A DNA stretch of 64,000 bases, from the NCBI GenBank assembly GCA_045110515.1, contig JBGCGD010000005.1:1-64000 (forward strand), in the 5' to 3' direction. Made by a program: the position numbers and the translations under genes. Each line of letters opens with the position of its first letter. Positions within the stretch are counted from its first letter, which is position 1. The notes under the pieces are model-generated. The model saw only the letters and a program-made list of their open reading frames with translations. It made no database searches and was not told the origin of the DNA. Positions 1 through 8,317 of this stretch are shown here, one piece after another. This stretch comes from Granulosicoccus sp045110515. GTDB lineage: Bacteria; Pseudomonadota; Gammaproteobacteria; Granulosicoccales; Granulosicoccaceae.

Positions 1-296
1 TTTTCGCTGGCATAAACTTCTCTGATGAAATCTTCTAGCGGGGGTATCCACGGCAAGTCTTCATAGGCGCCGAAACGAGAGCCGGTGATAAGCCAGGCGT
101 CTGCATCGTTAACACTGTCTGGCATAGATCCATCGAGCACAGCCCAGTGGTGGTATTCAAAAGAATTTTCACCCAGCAAACGCACGAACAATTGGTTGTA
201 ATCCACATGCTCGTTGGCCATTTCTGGTGGCACTCGGCCCGCTTGAAGTACGCCGAGGCGAACTTTTGGTTTGTTTTTATCCGCAGTTGTATTCAT
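1..296 (-). CDS. Class-I glutamine amidotransferase-like protein (partial, N-terminal part)
   Basis: The gene runs off the left edge; about 98 residues from an ATG at 296 are visible. The visible part has the fold start of GuaA-like/PuuD-like class-I amidotransferases: a strand ending in LQAGR, then DAWLITGSRFGAYED and a WIPPLEDFI segment. The nucleophile Cys and the His/Glu pair would lie beyond the window and cannot be checked. It begins 6 bp after the puuB stop codon, so the two are probably cotranscribed. In the Puu pathway PuuD hydrolyses gamma-glutamyl-GABA; the context makes a related role attractive, but the visible sequence is closer to the general COG0518-type amidotransferases than to PuuD, so the substrate is open. 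Confidence 0.75.
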   Translation of the reverse strand, partial: MNTTADKNKPKVRLGVLQAGRVPPEMANEHVDYNQLFVRLLGENSFEYHHWAVLDGSMPDSVNDADAWLITGSRFGAYEDLPWIPPLEDFIREVYASE

Positions 297-302
297 AGCG
301 CT

Positions 303-1682
303 CTAGATACCCAGTTTATCTCTCATGCCATACCACCAAGAGCCGACGGTAGAGTAAGGGGCGCGAAACCTCTGGCCGCCAGGAAACGGATACCAGGGTA
401 ACGCTGCAAATTTGTCAAAGCGAGATGGGTCTCCACCGATGGCTTCTGCCAATAATTTACCGAACAAGTGGGTGCCGGTGACCCCATGCCCACTGTAGCC
501 CATTGCGTAGTAAGTGTCTGGACCCAGTTTGCCGAGCAGAGGTACGCGGGTAAATGTCAGTGCGAAGTTGCCGCTCCAGGCGTGAGATATTTTTACACCC
601 GCAAGCTCTGGAAATATTTTTTCCATGTTCGGACGTAATTTGGCAATGATGTCCGACGGCTCGCTGCCGCCGTACACTGTGCCGCCACCCCATAGCAGGC
701 GTTTATCGGCAGACAGGCGGTAGTAGTCAAGAATGTAGCGGACATCTTCAACAGAACTATCACTGGGTAAAAGTGCTTGTGCCTGTTCATCGGACAAAGG
801 TTCGGTTGCCATGACCTGCGTGGAAACAGGCATAACCCGTGGTTCGAGAATGGGAATGCTTTTTCCTAAATAGGCGTTCCCACAAACAACCAGCGTCTTG
901 CAACGAACCTCTCCGTGTTCGGTAATAACAACAGGCTTTGATTCAATGGAATCGACATGGGTGACTCTGGATTGCTCGTAAATTTTGCCACCTTGCTTTT
1001 CCAGTGCAGCCGCTTCACCTAGCGCAAGATTCAAAGGGTGGATATGGCCACCAGAATGATCGAGCATGCCGCCCAGATACGCATCCGTTCCAATGTGATC
1101 TCGAATGCTGTTTTTATCCAGCATTTCGTGGTCGTCCATACCGTGCTTTCGCCACAAGGTTTGCTTGGCTTCCAGTTCCTTCATTTGACGAGCGTTAAAG
1201 GCTGCGAAAATACTGCGCTGCTTTAAGTCACAGGAAATATCGTGTTCCTGGACAAATTGACGAATGACGCCAGCGCCTTCCTGTACTAAGCCACCGATAA
1301 AGTTGGCGGTTTCCTGGCCGTATCGTTTTCCGACAGTCTCAAGGCTTGCGTTCAAACCGTGGATGAGCTGGCCACCGTTACGACCTGACGCTCCCCATCC
1401 GACGCGGGCACCTTCCAGTAGTGTGACGTGTCGGCCTTGAGCGGTGAGGTGCAAAGCAGCTGACAGACCGCTGAAGCCACCTCCAATAATGCATACATCA
1501 GCGTCGATGGCACCGTGAAGAGATTCTCGCTCGGGAGGCGGGTTGGCTGACGCGGCGTAGTAGCTTTCGGTGTGTTGTATGGAAGTGCCCGTTGAGGCGG
1601 CTGATTGTGAAGTGTTTTGCACGCGTGACCTGAGAACGTTGGTTAAAGCCGCTGGCGGATAACGCCGTGGATTTAGCATCAA
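303..1682 (-). CDS. puuB: Gamma-glutamylputrescine oxidoreductase-like FAD enzyme
   Basis: A 459-residue DAO-family flavoprotein. It has the PuuB signature TESYYAASA near residue 40, the FAD-binding CIIGGGFSGLSAALHL at about residues 64-79, GWGASGRNGGQL, the LDHSGGHIHPLNLA segment near the middle, and the C-terminal YPFPGGQ...WYGMRDKLGI ending. PuuB oxidises gamma-glutamylputrescine to gamma-glutamyl-aminobutyraldehyde, releasing ammonia and H2O2, in putrescine catabolism. The N terminus is about 30 residues longer than E. coli PuuB; no better internal ATG is present, so the start at 1682 is kept but uncertain. It is divergent from the hisD-like operon across a 200-bp gap and is followed by the amidotransferase. 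Family assignment is firm; substrate specificity is inferred. Confidence 0.85.
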   Translation of the reverse strand: MMLNPRRYPPAALTNVLRSRVQNTSQSAASTGTSIQHTESYYAASANPPPERESLHGAIDADVCIIGGGFSGLSAALHLTAQGRHVTLLEGARVGWGASGRNGGQLIHGLNASLETVGKRYGQETANFIGGLVQEGAGVIRQFVQEHDISCDLKQRSIFAAFNARQMKELEAKQTLWRKHGMDDHEMLDKNSIRDHIGTDAYLGGMLDHSGGHIHPLNLALGEAAALEKQGGKIYEQSRVTHVDSIESKPVVITEHGEVRCKTLVVCGNAYLGKSIPILEPRVMPVSTQVMATEPLSDEQAQALLPSDSSVEDVRYILDYYRLSADKRLLWGGGTVYGGSEPSDIIAKLRPNMEKIFPELAGVKISHAWSGNFALTFTRVPLLGKLGPDTYYAMGYSGHGVTGTHLFGKLLAEAIGGDPSRFDKFAALPWYPFPGGQRFRAPYSTVGSWWYGMRDKLGI

Positions 1683-1760
1683 TTTGATTGGATGTTAGCA
1701 CGCTGATTTGCTGTGAATTTGTGTCTTCAGAGCTTTGTTTGAACGATGTGGGGTGTCTCT

Positions 1761-1788
1761 TTGGGGCCAGTGCCTTAAAAGGTATACT
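1761..1788 (+). promoter_or_regulatory. Candidate sigma-70 promoter for the hisD-like/dsr operon
   Basis: TTGGGG and TATACT lie 16 bp apart in the divergent gap before the operon. The -10 element is near consensus and the -35 is weak. The ATG at 1883 is 95 bp downstream of the -10. This is a sequence match only. Confidence 0.3.
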
Positions 1789-1882
1789 TGTGCGCGGGGT
1801 CCGACTGCGTGACAGGTTTTGCACAGCGGGTATCTAGGCTGGATTTAAACAGCCACCAGTTTTCATCATCCAATGGCCCATT

Positions 1883-3241
1883 ATGTCGATTCGTCAATAT
1901 CCCGAGGTTGCTCTTCACGAACTCGCGAAGCTTTCATCTCATGAGTACGAAAGCCTGCTGAGCCGTGCAGAAGACGACCTTGACAGTTTTCTTACAGGTG
2001 TCGACCCCATCATTGAAGCGGTCCGCGAAGAGGGTGACGAAGCGCTGGCCCGATTTGGCAGAGAATTCGACGGAGCAAGTTCTTTAACGGCTGGTTCAAT
2101 CGCCGCCACCAAAGCCGATATCGATAGCGCTTTTGATAAAATCGATAAAGCGATGGTTGAAACGCTGGAGTATTCCGCTGACAACATCCGTCGTTTTCAC
2201 GAGGCTCAGTTGCCACCTGAAATGTGGATGAAGGAGATTCGGCCTGGTGTTCTGGTGGGGGAGCGGGCGACGCCAATCGATTCTGTTGCTTGCTATTCGC
2301 CGCGAGGAAAAGGCTCGTTTCCTTCGGTCACCTTAATGACAGCGATACCGGCATCCGTGGCAGGTGTTCCAGAGCCCATCATACTGACGCCGCCGGGCCC
2401 TGACGGTAACGTCGATCCAGCAACCTTAGTAGCTGCTCGACTGGCAGGTGTAGAGAGAGTGTTTAAAGCGGGAGGAGCTCAGGCAGTTGCTGCGGTGGCG
2501 TTCGGTACACAGAGTGTTCCTCGCTGTTTCAAGATCGTGGGGCCTGGAAGCCCGTGGTTGGTAGCTGCTAAACGACGGCTGGTGGGGCGTATTGATCCAG
2601 GTTTACCGGCAGGGCCCAGTGAAACCATCATATTGGCAGATGAGACGGCTAATCCGTTTGTTGCTGCACTGGATATGACCATTGAATCTGAGCATGGTTC
2701 TGATAGCAGTGCGTTTCTGGTCACGTGGAGCCGTGACATTGCAGAAGAGGTCAGGCTGGCCATTCCGGACTATTGGGATGAGCAAAACGAGACACTGGCA
2801 GGCTACTCTTCAAGCGTCCTTAGTGGTAAGCGGGGCGGAGTGGTGCTTGCTGATAGTCCAGAGGCGGCCTATGCATTTATCAATGACTATGCGCCAGAGC
2901 ATTGCCAGGTCTTATCAAAGGTGCCCTACGAGCATTTGTCGCACATCAGAAACGCCAGCGAAATATTGTTAGGTGAGCACGCGGCCGGCTCTATCGCCAA
3001 TTATATGATGGGACCTAACTGTGTGCTGCCTACCTCGGCGGCTGCGCGGACTCATTCGCCGTTGGGTGTGCACGATTTTATGAAAACCTGCTCGGTGGGT
3101 CACATGACGGCGAAGGCTTATACCGAAATGGCCCCGCACACACATCGTTTTGCTACGTATGAAGGGTTTGATGGCCATGCTAACGCGGTGTCTGAACTGC
3201 GTGGTCAGGCTATGGCTCTGGACAAAAAAGGTAATCAATAA
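1883..3241 (+). CDS. Divergent histidinol dehydrogenase family protein
   Basis: A 452-residue HisD-fold protein, first gene of the operon. Family landmarks are GLPAGPSE (about 240-247), DYAPEH with the catalytic Glu339-His340 pair, a VLPTSAAART loop and DGHANAVSELR with the last zinc-ligand His432. HisD oxidises L-histidinol to histidine with NAD and zinc. Here two of the four zinc-ligand positions differ from E. coli HisD: Gln259 corresponds to Glu268 and Asp360 to Asn373. The conserved His of NHVLPT is Cys380, and the usual YxPGG loop reads SPRGKG. No other his gene is nearby; instead it overlaps by 1 nt a chelatase and dsrC-dsrMK. It may act on another amino-alcohol or hydroxy-sulfonate (HpsN, a sulfopropanediol dehydrogenase, is a HisD homologue). 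Family is certain; function as histidine-biosynthetic HisD is doubtful. Confidence 0.8.
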   Translation: MSIRQYPEVALHELAKLSSHEYESLLSRAEDDLDSFLTGVDPIIEAVREEGDEALARFGREFDGASSLTAGSIAATKADIDSAFDKIDKAMVETLEYSADNIRRFHEAQLPPEMWMKEIRPGVLVGERATPIDSVACYSPRGKGSFPSVTLMTAIPASVAGVPEPIILTPPGPDGNVDPATLVAARLAGVERVFKAGGAQAVAAVAFGTQSVPRCFKIVGPGSPWLVAAKRRLVGRIDPGLPAGPSETIILADETANPFVAALDMTIESEHGSDSSAFLVTWSRDIAEEVRLAIPDYWDEQNETLAGYSSSVLSGKRGGVVLADSPEAAYAFINDYAPEHCQVLSKVPYEHLSHIRNASEILLGEHAAGSIANYMMGPNCVLPTSAAARTHSPLGVHDFMKTCSVGHMTAKAYTEMAPHTHRFATYEGFDGHANAVSELRGQAMALDKKGNQ

Positions 3242-3600
3242 TGAAGTCAATTTTACTCGTAGCACACGGAAGCAGACGCGCTGAGTCTAATCAGGAAATT
3301 GCACAACTAAGTGATCGTTTGGCTGCTAAGGCCTCCGATGATGTTCAGATTGTTGAGCATGCATTTTTGGAATTGTGCGAGCCGCTCATTCCAGATGGTA
3401 TTGAGAAGTGCATTCAACGCGGGGCTACTAGCGTTAGTGTCGTGCCTTACTTTCTTGCGAGAGGTACGCATGTGGCTGACGATATTCCCGAGCAGGTAGC
3501 CATTAAACAATCTGAATACCCGGACATGGATATCCAGATTACAGATTACCTGGGCACCTCCGACGAGCTTGTCGATGTACTGTTAAAGTTAGCCGTTTAA
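3241..3600 (+). CDS. Short CbiX/SirB-type sirohydrochlorin chelatase
   Basis: A 119-residue single-domain chelatase of the CbiX-small/SirB size class, with VAHGSR at the N terminus (His9) and YFLARGTHVADDIP (His77); these histidines are the metal-binding pair of the family. Such proteins insert Fe or Co into sirohydrochlorin; Fe gives siroheme for sulfite and nitrite reductases. The start ATG overlaps the previous stop by one base (TAATG), and dsrC follows after 14 bp. A siroheme-type function fits the dsr neighbours and the cysG gene 10 kb away, whose chelatase/dehydrogenase site looks altered. Cobalt versus iron cannot be told from sequence. Confidence 0.85.
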   Translation: MKSILLVAHGSRRAESNQEIAQLSDRLAAKASDDVQIVEHAFLELCEPLIPDGIEKCIQRGATSVSVVPYFLARGTHVADDIPEQVAIKQSEYPDMDIQITDYLGTSDELVDVLLKLAV

Positions 3601-3614
3601 CGACAAAGTCGCAC

Positions 3615-3941
3615 ATGAGTACATTAATCGAGTCTCTGGAAACCGACCATGAAGGGTATTTGAAAAATCGCTCTGATTGGACGCGTGAGTTGGCTAATGA
3701 GCTGGCCGGCGCAGATGGTATCGACTTGAGCGACGCGCATTGGGAAGTTATCTCTTTTCTGCAAGAGTATTATGAGAACTATGAGATAGCCCCGGCAATT
3801 CGCATTCTGACCAAGCAGATAGGCAAGCGATACGGGCAGGAAAAAGGTAACAGTAAGTACTTGTACGAATTGTTCCCGAAGGGACCCGCTAAGCAGGCCT
3901 GCCGATATGCAGGACTACCCAAACCCACTGGTTGTGTTTGA
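3615..3941 (+). CDS. dsrC: DsrC-type sulfur carrier protein
   Basis: A 108-residue DsrC/TusE/RspA family protein. The C-terminal arm reads ACRYAGLPKPTGCV, so both redox cysteines are present: Cys107 (penultimate, CysA) and Cys96 (CysB), 11 residues apart as in Allochromatium DsrC (Cys100/Cys111). TusE proteins of tRNA thiolation keep only CysA, so this is a true DsrC by that criterion. DsrC carries sulfur as a trisulfide between sulfite reductase and the DsrMK membrane complex, and dsrM/dsrK-like genes follow directly. The dsrM ATG lies inside the arm-coding region (35-nt overlap). No dsrAB or dsrEFH is in the window, so its sulfur donor here is unknown. Confidence 0.9.
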   Translation: MSTLIESLETDHEGYLKNRSDWTRELANELAGADGIDLSDAHWEVISFLQEYYENYEIAPAIRILTKQIGKRYGQEKGNSKYLYELFPKGPAKQACRYAGLPKPTGCV

Positions 3942-4650
3942 TACGCTGCTGGGAGTCAGTTTTACTCTGCTTGTTATGTGGGCAGTGCTGGGCACGCTTT
4001 ATCGTATCCTCACTTGGGTGCGTACGCCGTCCCCGTTACCTATCCCCTTAACACCGGCGCCTCGGAGTCGAGTGGGTGTTGTGGGGCGACTCTGTTTAGA
4101 AGTTTTTTTGTTTCGGGCGCTCGCTCGAGCGAACAAAGTCACTTGGATAGCCAGTGTTCTTTTTCACTACGGTTTGCTGTTCATCCTCATAATGCATATT
4201 CGGTTTTTCTTTGTCTACCTTCCGGGTTGGCTTATACCGTTTGTTGTTTGGAGTGGTTGGGCCGTTGCTGCTGCCGTTGTGGGCCTATGTATTCTGTTAT
4301 TGCGACGAATCATAGTAGATCGCGTCCGCTACATCTCGTCGCCCAGCGATTATTTGCATCTAGTGCTGCTATTTTGCATTGTTCTATCCGGATATGCTTT
4401 AAAGCGTCACTGGCCAGTTAATACCAGCGCTGTGGGTGAATTCCTACGGGGTGCTTTAAGCTTTCAATGGCAACTGTTACCCGAAGGTGTTGTACTCGTA
4501 GTACATCTTGTTTTCGTATTGTTGTTGTTCTTCGTATTCCCTATTAGCAAGCTACTTCATGGTGTAGGGATCGTGTTCACCCCAACACTTAATCAACGCG
4601 AGAACGTTGCGGGAAGCAAAGGGACTGAAAAACGTGAGCGCTCATTGTGA
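3907..4650 (+). CDS. DsrM-like cytochrome b membrane subunit (NarI family)
   Basis: About 247 residues with five to six hydrophobic helices of the NarI/DsrM type. Candidate haem-b histidines occur in FHYGLLFILIMHIRFF, in DYLHLVLLF and in VVHLVFVLLLFF...SKLLHGVG, the last two helices matching the family pattern HlvLL...sG and PxSKLxH. DsrM passes electrons between quinone and the Fe-S subunit DsrK. It overlaps dsrC by 35 nt from the ATG at 3907; a GTG at 3934 would give an 8-nt overlap and is an equally possible start. It overlaps the dsrK-like gene by GTGA. Fusion or loss of extra helices is not evident. The close link to dsrC and a DsrK-like partner makes the call secure at family level. Confidence 0.8.
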   Translation: MQDYPNPLVVFDTLLGVSFTLLVMWAVLGTLYRILTWVRTPSPLPIPLTPAPRSRVGVVGRLCLEVFLFRALARANKVTWIASVLFHYGLLFILIMHIRFFFVYLPGWLIPFVVWSGWAVAAAVVGLCILLLRRIIVDRVRYISSPSDYLHLVLLFCIVLSGYALKRHWPVNTSAVGEFLRGALSFQWQLLPEGVVLVVHLVFVLLLFFVFPISKLLHGVGIVFTPTLNQRENVAGSKGTEKRERSL

Positions 4651-6149
4651 ACACACCGGATGTTCGAGTAGTTGCCGATACAGCACAGGTAGTAGGCCGA
4701 TATAAAGTTATACCCTTAATTCAAGAGGGAGCTGGAAAATCCTATGACTCAGCCGTGGCTCAGCCCGACGTGCAGGAATCCTTAGGGCTTCCGGGAACAC
4801 TGGTTGATGACTGGCATGATAAGGCTGTTGAGCGCTTGGGGCAGCTACTGAAAGAGCGTCGCGGCCTTAGGATTTTCATGGATACCTGTACTAAGTGCGG
4901 AGCGTGTACTGACAAATGCCACTATTTTTTAGGCACGCACGATCCCGACAATATGCCGGTTGCCCGCCAGGATCTCATTCGATCGGTATACCGTCGCTAT
5001 TTTACCTGGGCTGGCCGTTGGTTTCCGTGGTTGGTAGGTGCGCGCAAGCTCGATAAAAAATTACTACAGCAGTGGTACACGTATTTTCATCAATGCTCTG
5101 AGTGTCGTCGTTGCACGGTGTTTTGCCCAAAGGGTATTGATACTTCCGAAGTGACCATGGCGGGTAGAGAGGTATTGGCAAGTGTTGGTTTGGGGCAACA
5201 GTATTCGCAGGAAATAATATCTAAGGTTAATAGCGTGGGTAATAACCTTGGAATGAAGCCCCGGGCACTTGCTGATGTCTTGGAGAATCTTGAAGAAGAT
5301 ATCTTGGATGAAACCGGAATACCTGTTCGACTGCCCTTAGATGATGAAGGGGCCGACATGCTGGTGGTAACACCGTCGGCAGATTTCTTTGCAGAACCTC
5401 ATGTTGACGGACTCATTGGATATGCAAAGGTACTTCATCAAGCTGGTATACGTTGGACGTTTAGCTCAGAAGCATCCGAGGCTGCGAACTTCGGTTTGTT
5501 TACGGGGCAGCACGATCACATGCGTGAAATTGCGCTTCGCATTCGTCATGCCGCAATGGGGTTAGGGGTCAATAGAATTGTGATTGGCGAATGCGGGCAT
5601 GCGTGGCGAGTCGCTTATAGTTTTCTGGATACGTTGGTCGGCTCCCTGCAGTTTTTATCTAAAGAGCATCCGCGTGCGGAGCATATTTGCGAAGTCACTT
5701 ATCAATTGCTTCAGGAAGGCGTCATTCAATTAGACCCGTCGCGTAACCAAGGTGTTGTTGTAACGTATCACGACTCCTGCAATGTTGCGAGAGGCTCTGG
5801 CATGGGAAGTGTGCCCAATGGTCAGCTAACCATTCCCCGCGAACTTCTTAAAGCGTGCGTCCCAGATTTTGTTGAAATGAGCAAAGACACCGTTGGACAG
5901 ACAACATTCTGTTGTGGCGGTGGCGGGGGGGTGCTGACGGATGATTTAATGGATATCCGCATAAAGGGTTCCTTACCTCGTGCTCAAGCTTTGCAGACGG
6001 TTATTAGTTCAGACCAAGTGACACATTTGGTTGCTATCTGTGCAATATGCAAAACACAATTAAGCTCTGTTTTGCCTCACCATAATCTTGCTGACGTGCG
6101 CGTCACCAGTTTGCATCATCTGGTTGGCGACGCACTGGTTCTCACATGA
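4647..6149 (+). CDS. DsrK-like iron-sulfur heterodisulfide-reductase-type subunit
   Basis: A 500-residue HdrD/DsrK family protein with a GTG start overlapping dsrM. Two ferredoxin-type 4Fe-4S clusters are visible: Cys81/84/87/91 and Cys150/153/156/160. CCG-domain cysteines follow: Cys316 (CGH), Cys378, the Cys422-Cys423 pair in FCCGGGGG and Cys465/Cys468 (CAIC), the pattern for the non-cubane catalytic cluster that reduces disulfides in HdrB/HdrD and is proposed to act on the DsrC trisulfide. Together with the DsrM-like subunit it would form a two-subunit membrane complex; DsrJOP homologues are absent. It overlaps the peptidase gene by ATGA. Direction of electron flow (oxidising or reducing DsrC) cannot be read from sequence. 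Confidence 0.82.
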   Translation: MNTPDVRVVADTAQVVGRYKVIPLIQEGAGKSYDSAVAQPDVQESLGLPGTLVDDWHDKAVERLGQLLKERRGLRIFMDTCTKCGACTDKCHYFLGTHDPDNMPVARQDLIRSVYRRYFTWAGRWFPWLVGARKLDKKLLQQWYTYFHQCSECRRCTVFCPKGIDTSEVTMAGREVLASVGLGQQYSQEIISKVNSVGNNLGMKPRALADVLENLEEDILDETGIPVRLPLDDEGADMLVVTPSADFFAEPHVDGLIGYAKVLHQAGIRWTFSSEASEAANFGLFTGQHDHMREIALRIRHAAMGLGVNRIVIGECGHAWRVAYSFLDTLVGSLQFLSKEHPRAEHICEVTYQLLQEGVIQLDPSRNQGVVVTYHDSCNVARGSGMGSVPNGQLTIPRELLKACVPDFVEMSKDTVGQTTFCCGGGGGVLTDDLMDIRIKGSLPRAQALQTVISSDQVTHLVAICAICKTQLSSVLPHHNLADVRVTSLHHLVGDALVLT

Positions 6150-8224
6150 AGCCACCTGTTGCAAAACGAATTCCTACACACCGCCATGTACATGGTATTC
6201 CACTCACTGATGACTACAGTTGGTTAAAGGCTGATAACTGGTCTGACTGTGTGGACGACCCATCACTTTTACCGCCCGATATCAAATCGTATTTGGACGC
6301 TGAGAATGAGTGGTGTGTTTCGGCAATGGCTGACACCCAGTCACTGCAACGGCAATTACTCGACGAGATGAAGGGTCGAATTCAAGCTGACGATGTATCA
6401 CTTCCGGATGAAGAAGGTTCCTGGAGTTACGTTGAACGCTATCAGGGTGACGATGAGCACTCAAGTTATTGGCGCTATGCAAGAGGGGCTGTATTTAGTG
6501 AATCCATCGCTGAAAAACTAATCGACTTTAACATCGAGGCCGAAGGGCGTTCTTACTTTGATCCCGGAGATGTCGAGTACAGCCCTACGCATACGCATTT
6601 AGCGTGGAGTGCTGATATCACAGGAGCAGAACGCTATACGGTGTTCATTAGAGACATAGCGACGGGTAAGGACGATGATGTGATATCAGACGTTGAATCC
6701 ATTGCCTGGGGCGACGGTATCTACCTGTTCTATACACGCTTGAATGAAGATCACCGACCGAGCAAAGTCTTTCGGCACAAGCTAGGTACCGACGCCACTG
6801 AAGACGTTCTAGTTTACGAAGAAAAGGATGTGCGGTTCTACTGCTCTGTGTGGGCCAGTTTGTCGGGAAAATATATTTTTATTTCATCTGACATGAACGA
6901 CCAGAGCGAAGTCTGGATGCTCTCAACAGACAATCTAACCGGCACTCCAGATATCATTGAGCCTCGTGCCGATGGCATTGAGTACAGTGTTGAACATCAG
7001 GGTAATAGATTTTTAATTCGTACAAATGCTGACAACGCCAATGACTTCAAAATAGTGGAAGTCGATTGTGATCACCCTTCCCGAAATAATTGGGTTGATT
7101 GGTTGCCACATCAGTCAGGCCGAATGGTGCTTGACCATTATGCGTATAAAGATTGGGTAATGTGGATGGAACGCGAAAACGCGTTACCGCGAATCTGCTT
7201 TCAACGAAATGATTCCGATGAAAAACAACGAATCGATTTTGCGGAAGAGGCGTACGCACTGAGTTTAGAGCCGCTGCTTGAGTTTGACGAACAGGTTTTC
7301 CACTATGGTTATGAGTCACCGTCAACGCCCTCGCGTACCTATAGTTTTTCCATGACCAGTGGTGAGCGCGTGCTGCTCAAAGAAGATTTGATTCCTAGTG
7401 GCCATAACCCGGATGACTATGTGGTGCTAAGACGCTACGCTTGGTCGGCAGACGGTGAGTCGGTGCCGTTAACTGTTTTGCATCACAAAGACACCGTTGT
7501 TGATGGCTCGGCGCCGTGCTGGCTGACCGGGTATGGAGCGTATGGTTCTTCTATGCCTGCAGATTTTGGGAGTAACCGCCTTTCACTGGTTGATCGTGGC
7601 TTCATATATGTAATTGCGCATGTTCGTGGTGGGCAAGAGAAAGGGCGCGCATGGTATGAGTCATCGCGTTTTGGTGGTAAACCCAAGAGCATTGATGATC
7701 TTATCGCCGTGGGTAGTTATCTGGTTGAACGTGAGTTTACGTCTAGAGGCAGCATTATCATTGTGGGTGGTTCTGCAGGTGGTCTGTTGGTCGGTGCTGC
7801 ATTGAATCGCGATTGCGATTTGTGGGGTGCTGCCATTGCAGACGTTCCTTTCGTCGATGTGTTGAACACCATGTTGGATGACTCATTGCCGTTAACACCG
7901 GGTGAGTGGTCTCAGTGGGGCAATCCAATAGATGACAAACAAGCCTTTTTGGATATTCTGTACTATTCGCCCTACGATAACGTGCAGGCGCGCGAATACC
8001 CGCCCATGCTGGTAACTGCGGGTATCTCCGATCCTCGAGTCACTTACTGGGAGCCCGCAAAGTGGGTAGCTAAGCACAGACATCTGCGAGACGACGATAA
8101 AACTTTGCTATTGAAAACCAATATGCATTCAGGACACTTTGGAGAGACCGGGCGCTATGCCAGTTTGTCTGATGTAGCGCTTGAGCAAGCATTTGCTATT
8201 AAGATGCTGAATAAAATATCCTGA
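6146..8224 (+). CDS. ptrB: Oligopeptidase B (S9A serine peptidase)
   Basis: A 692-residue prolyl-oligopeptidase-family enzyme: an N-terminal beta-propeller (roughly 1-400) and a C-terminal alpha/beta hydrolase domain. The triad is visible: Ser543 in GGSAGG, Asp629 in GISDPRV and His664 in SGHFG, with spacing close to E. coli OpdB (532/617/652). AHVRGGQEKGRAWYE is the family signature before the nucleophile. Oligopeptidase B cuts small peptides after Arg or Lys in the cytosol. It is the last gene of the operon, joined by ATGA to the DsrK-like gene. No functional tie to sulfur metabolism is known to me; it may be an incidental passenger. No clear terminator follows. Confidence 0.88.
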   Translation: MKPPVAKRIPTHRHVHGIPLTDDYSWLKADNWSDCVDDPSLLPPDIKSYLDAENEWCVSAMADTQSLQRQLLDEMKGRIQADDVSLPDEEGSWSYVERYQGDDEHSSYWRYARGAVFSESIAEKLIDFNIEAEGRSYFDPGDVEYSPTHTHLAWSADITGAERYTVFIRDIATGKDDDVISDVESIAWGDGIYLFYTRLNEDHRPSKVFRHKLGTDATEDVLVYEEKDVRFYCSVWASLSGKYIFISSDMNDQSEVWMLSTDNLTGTPDIIEPRADGIEYSVEHQGNRFLIRTNADNANDFKIVEVDCDHPSRNNWVDWLPHQSGRMVLDHYAYKDWVMWMERENALPRICFQRNDSDEKQRIDFAEEAYALSLEPLLEFDEQVFHYGYESPSTPSRTYSFSMTSGERVLLKEDLIPSGHNPDDYVVLRRYAWSADGESVPLTVLHHKDTVVDGSAPCWLTGYGAYGSSMPADFGSNRLSLVDRGFIYVIAHVRGGQEKGRAWYESSRFGGKPKSIDDLIAVGSYLVEREFTSRGSIIIVGGSAGGLLVGAALNRDCDLWGAAIADVPFVDVLNTMLDDSLPLTPGEWSQWGNPIDDKQAFLDILYYSPYDNVQAREYPPMLVTAGISDPRVTYWEPAKWVAKHRHLRDDDKTLLLKTNMHSGHFGETGRYASLSDVALEQAFAIKMLNKIS

Positions 8225-8317
8225 ACACGTGTCTCAATTCTTGTCGTCTACCTTTTACAGGCATGCAGGAAAATTAGAGCGCACCATAAGTGATTTTCTT
8301 TCTACGTGGAGCAGCGT

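Noticed and set aside
1498..1824. A 108-codon minus-strand frame in the puuB/hisD region
   Set aside because: It lies largely in another frame of puuB, and its Ser/Arg-rich composition looks like shadow coding.
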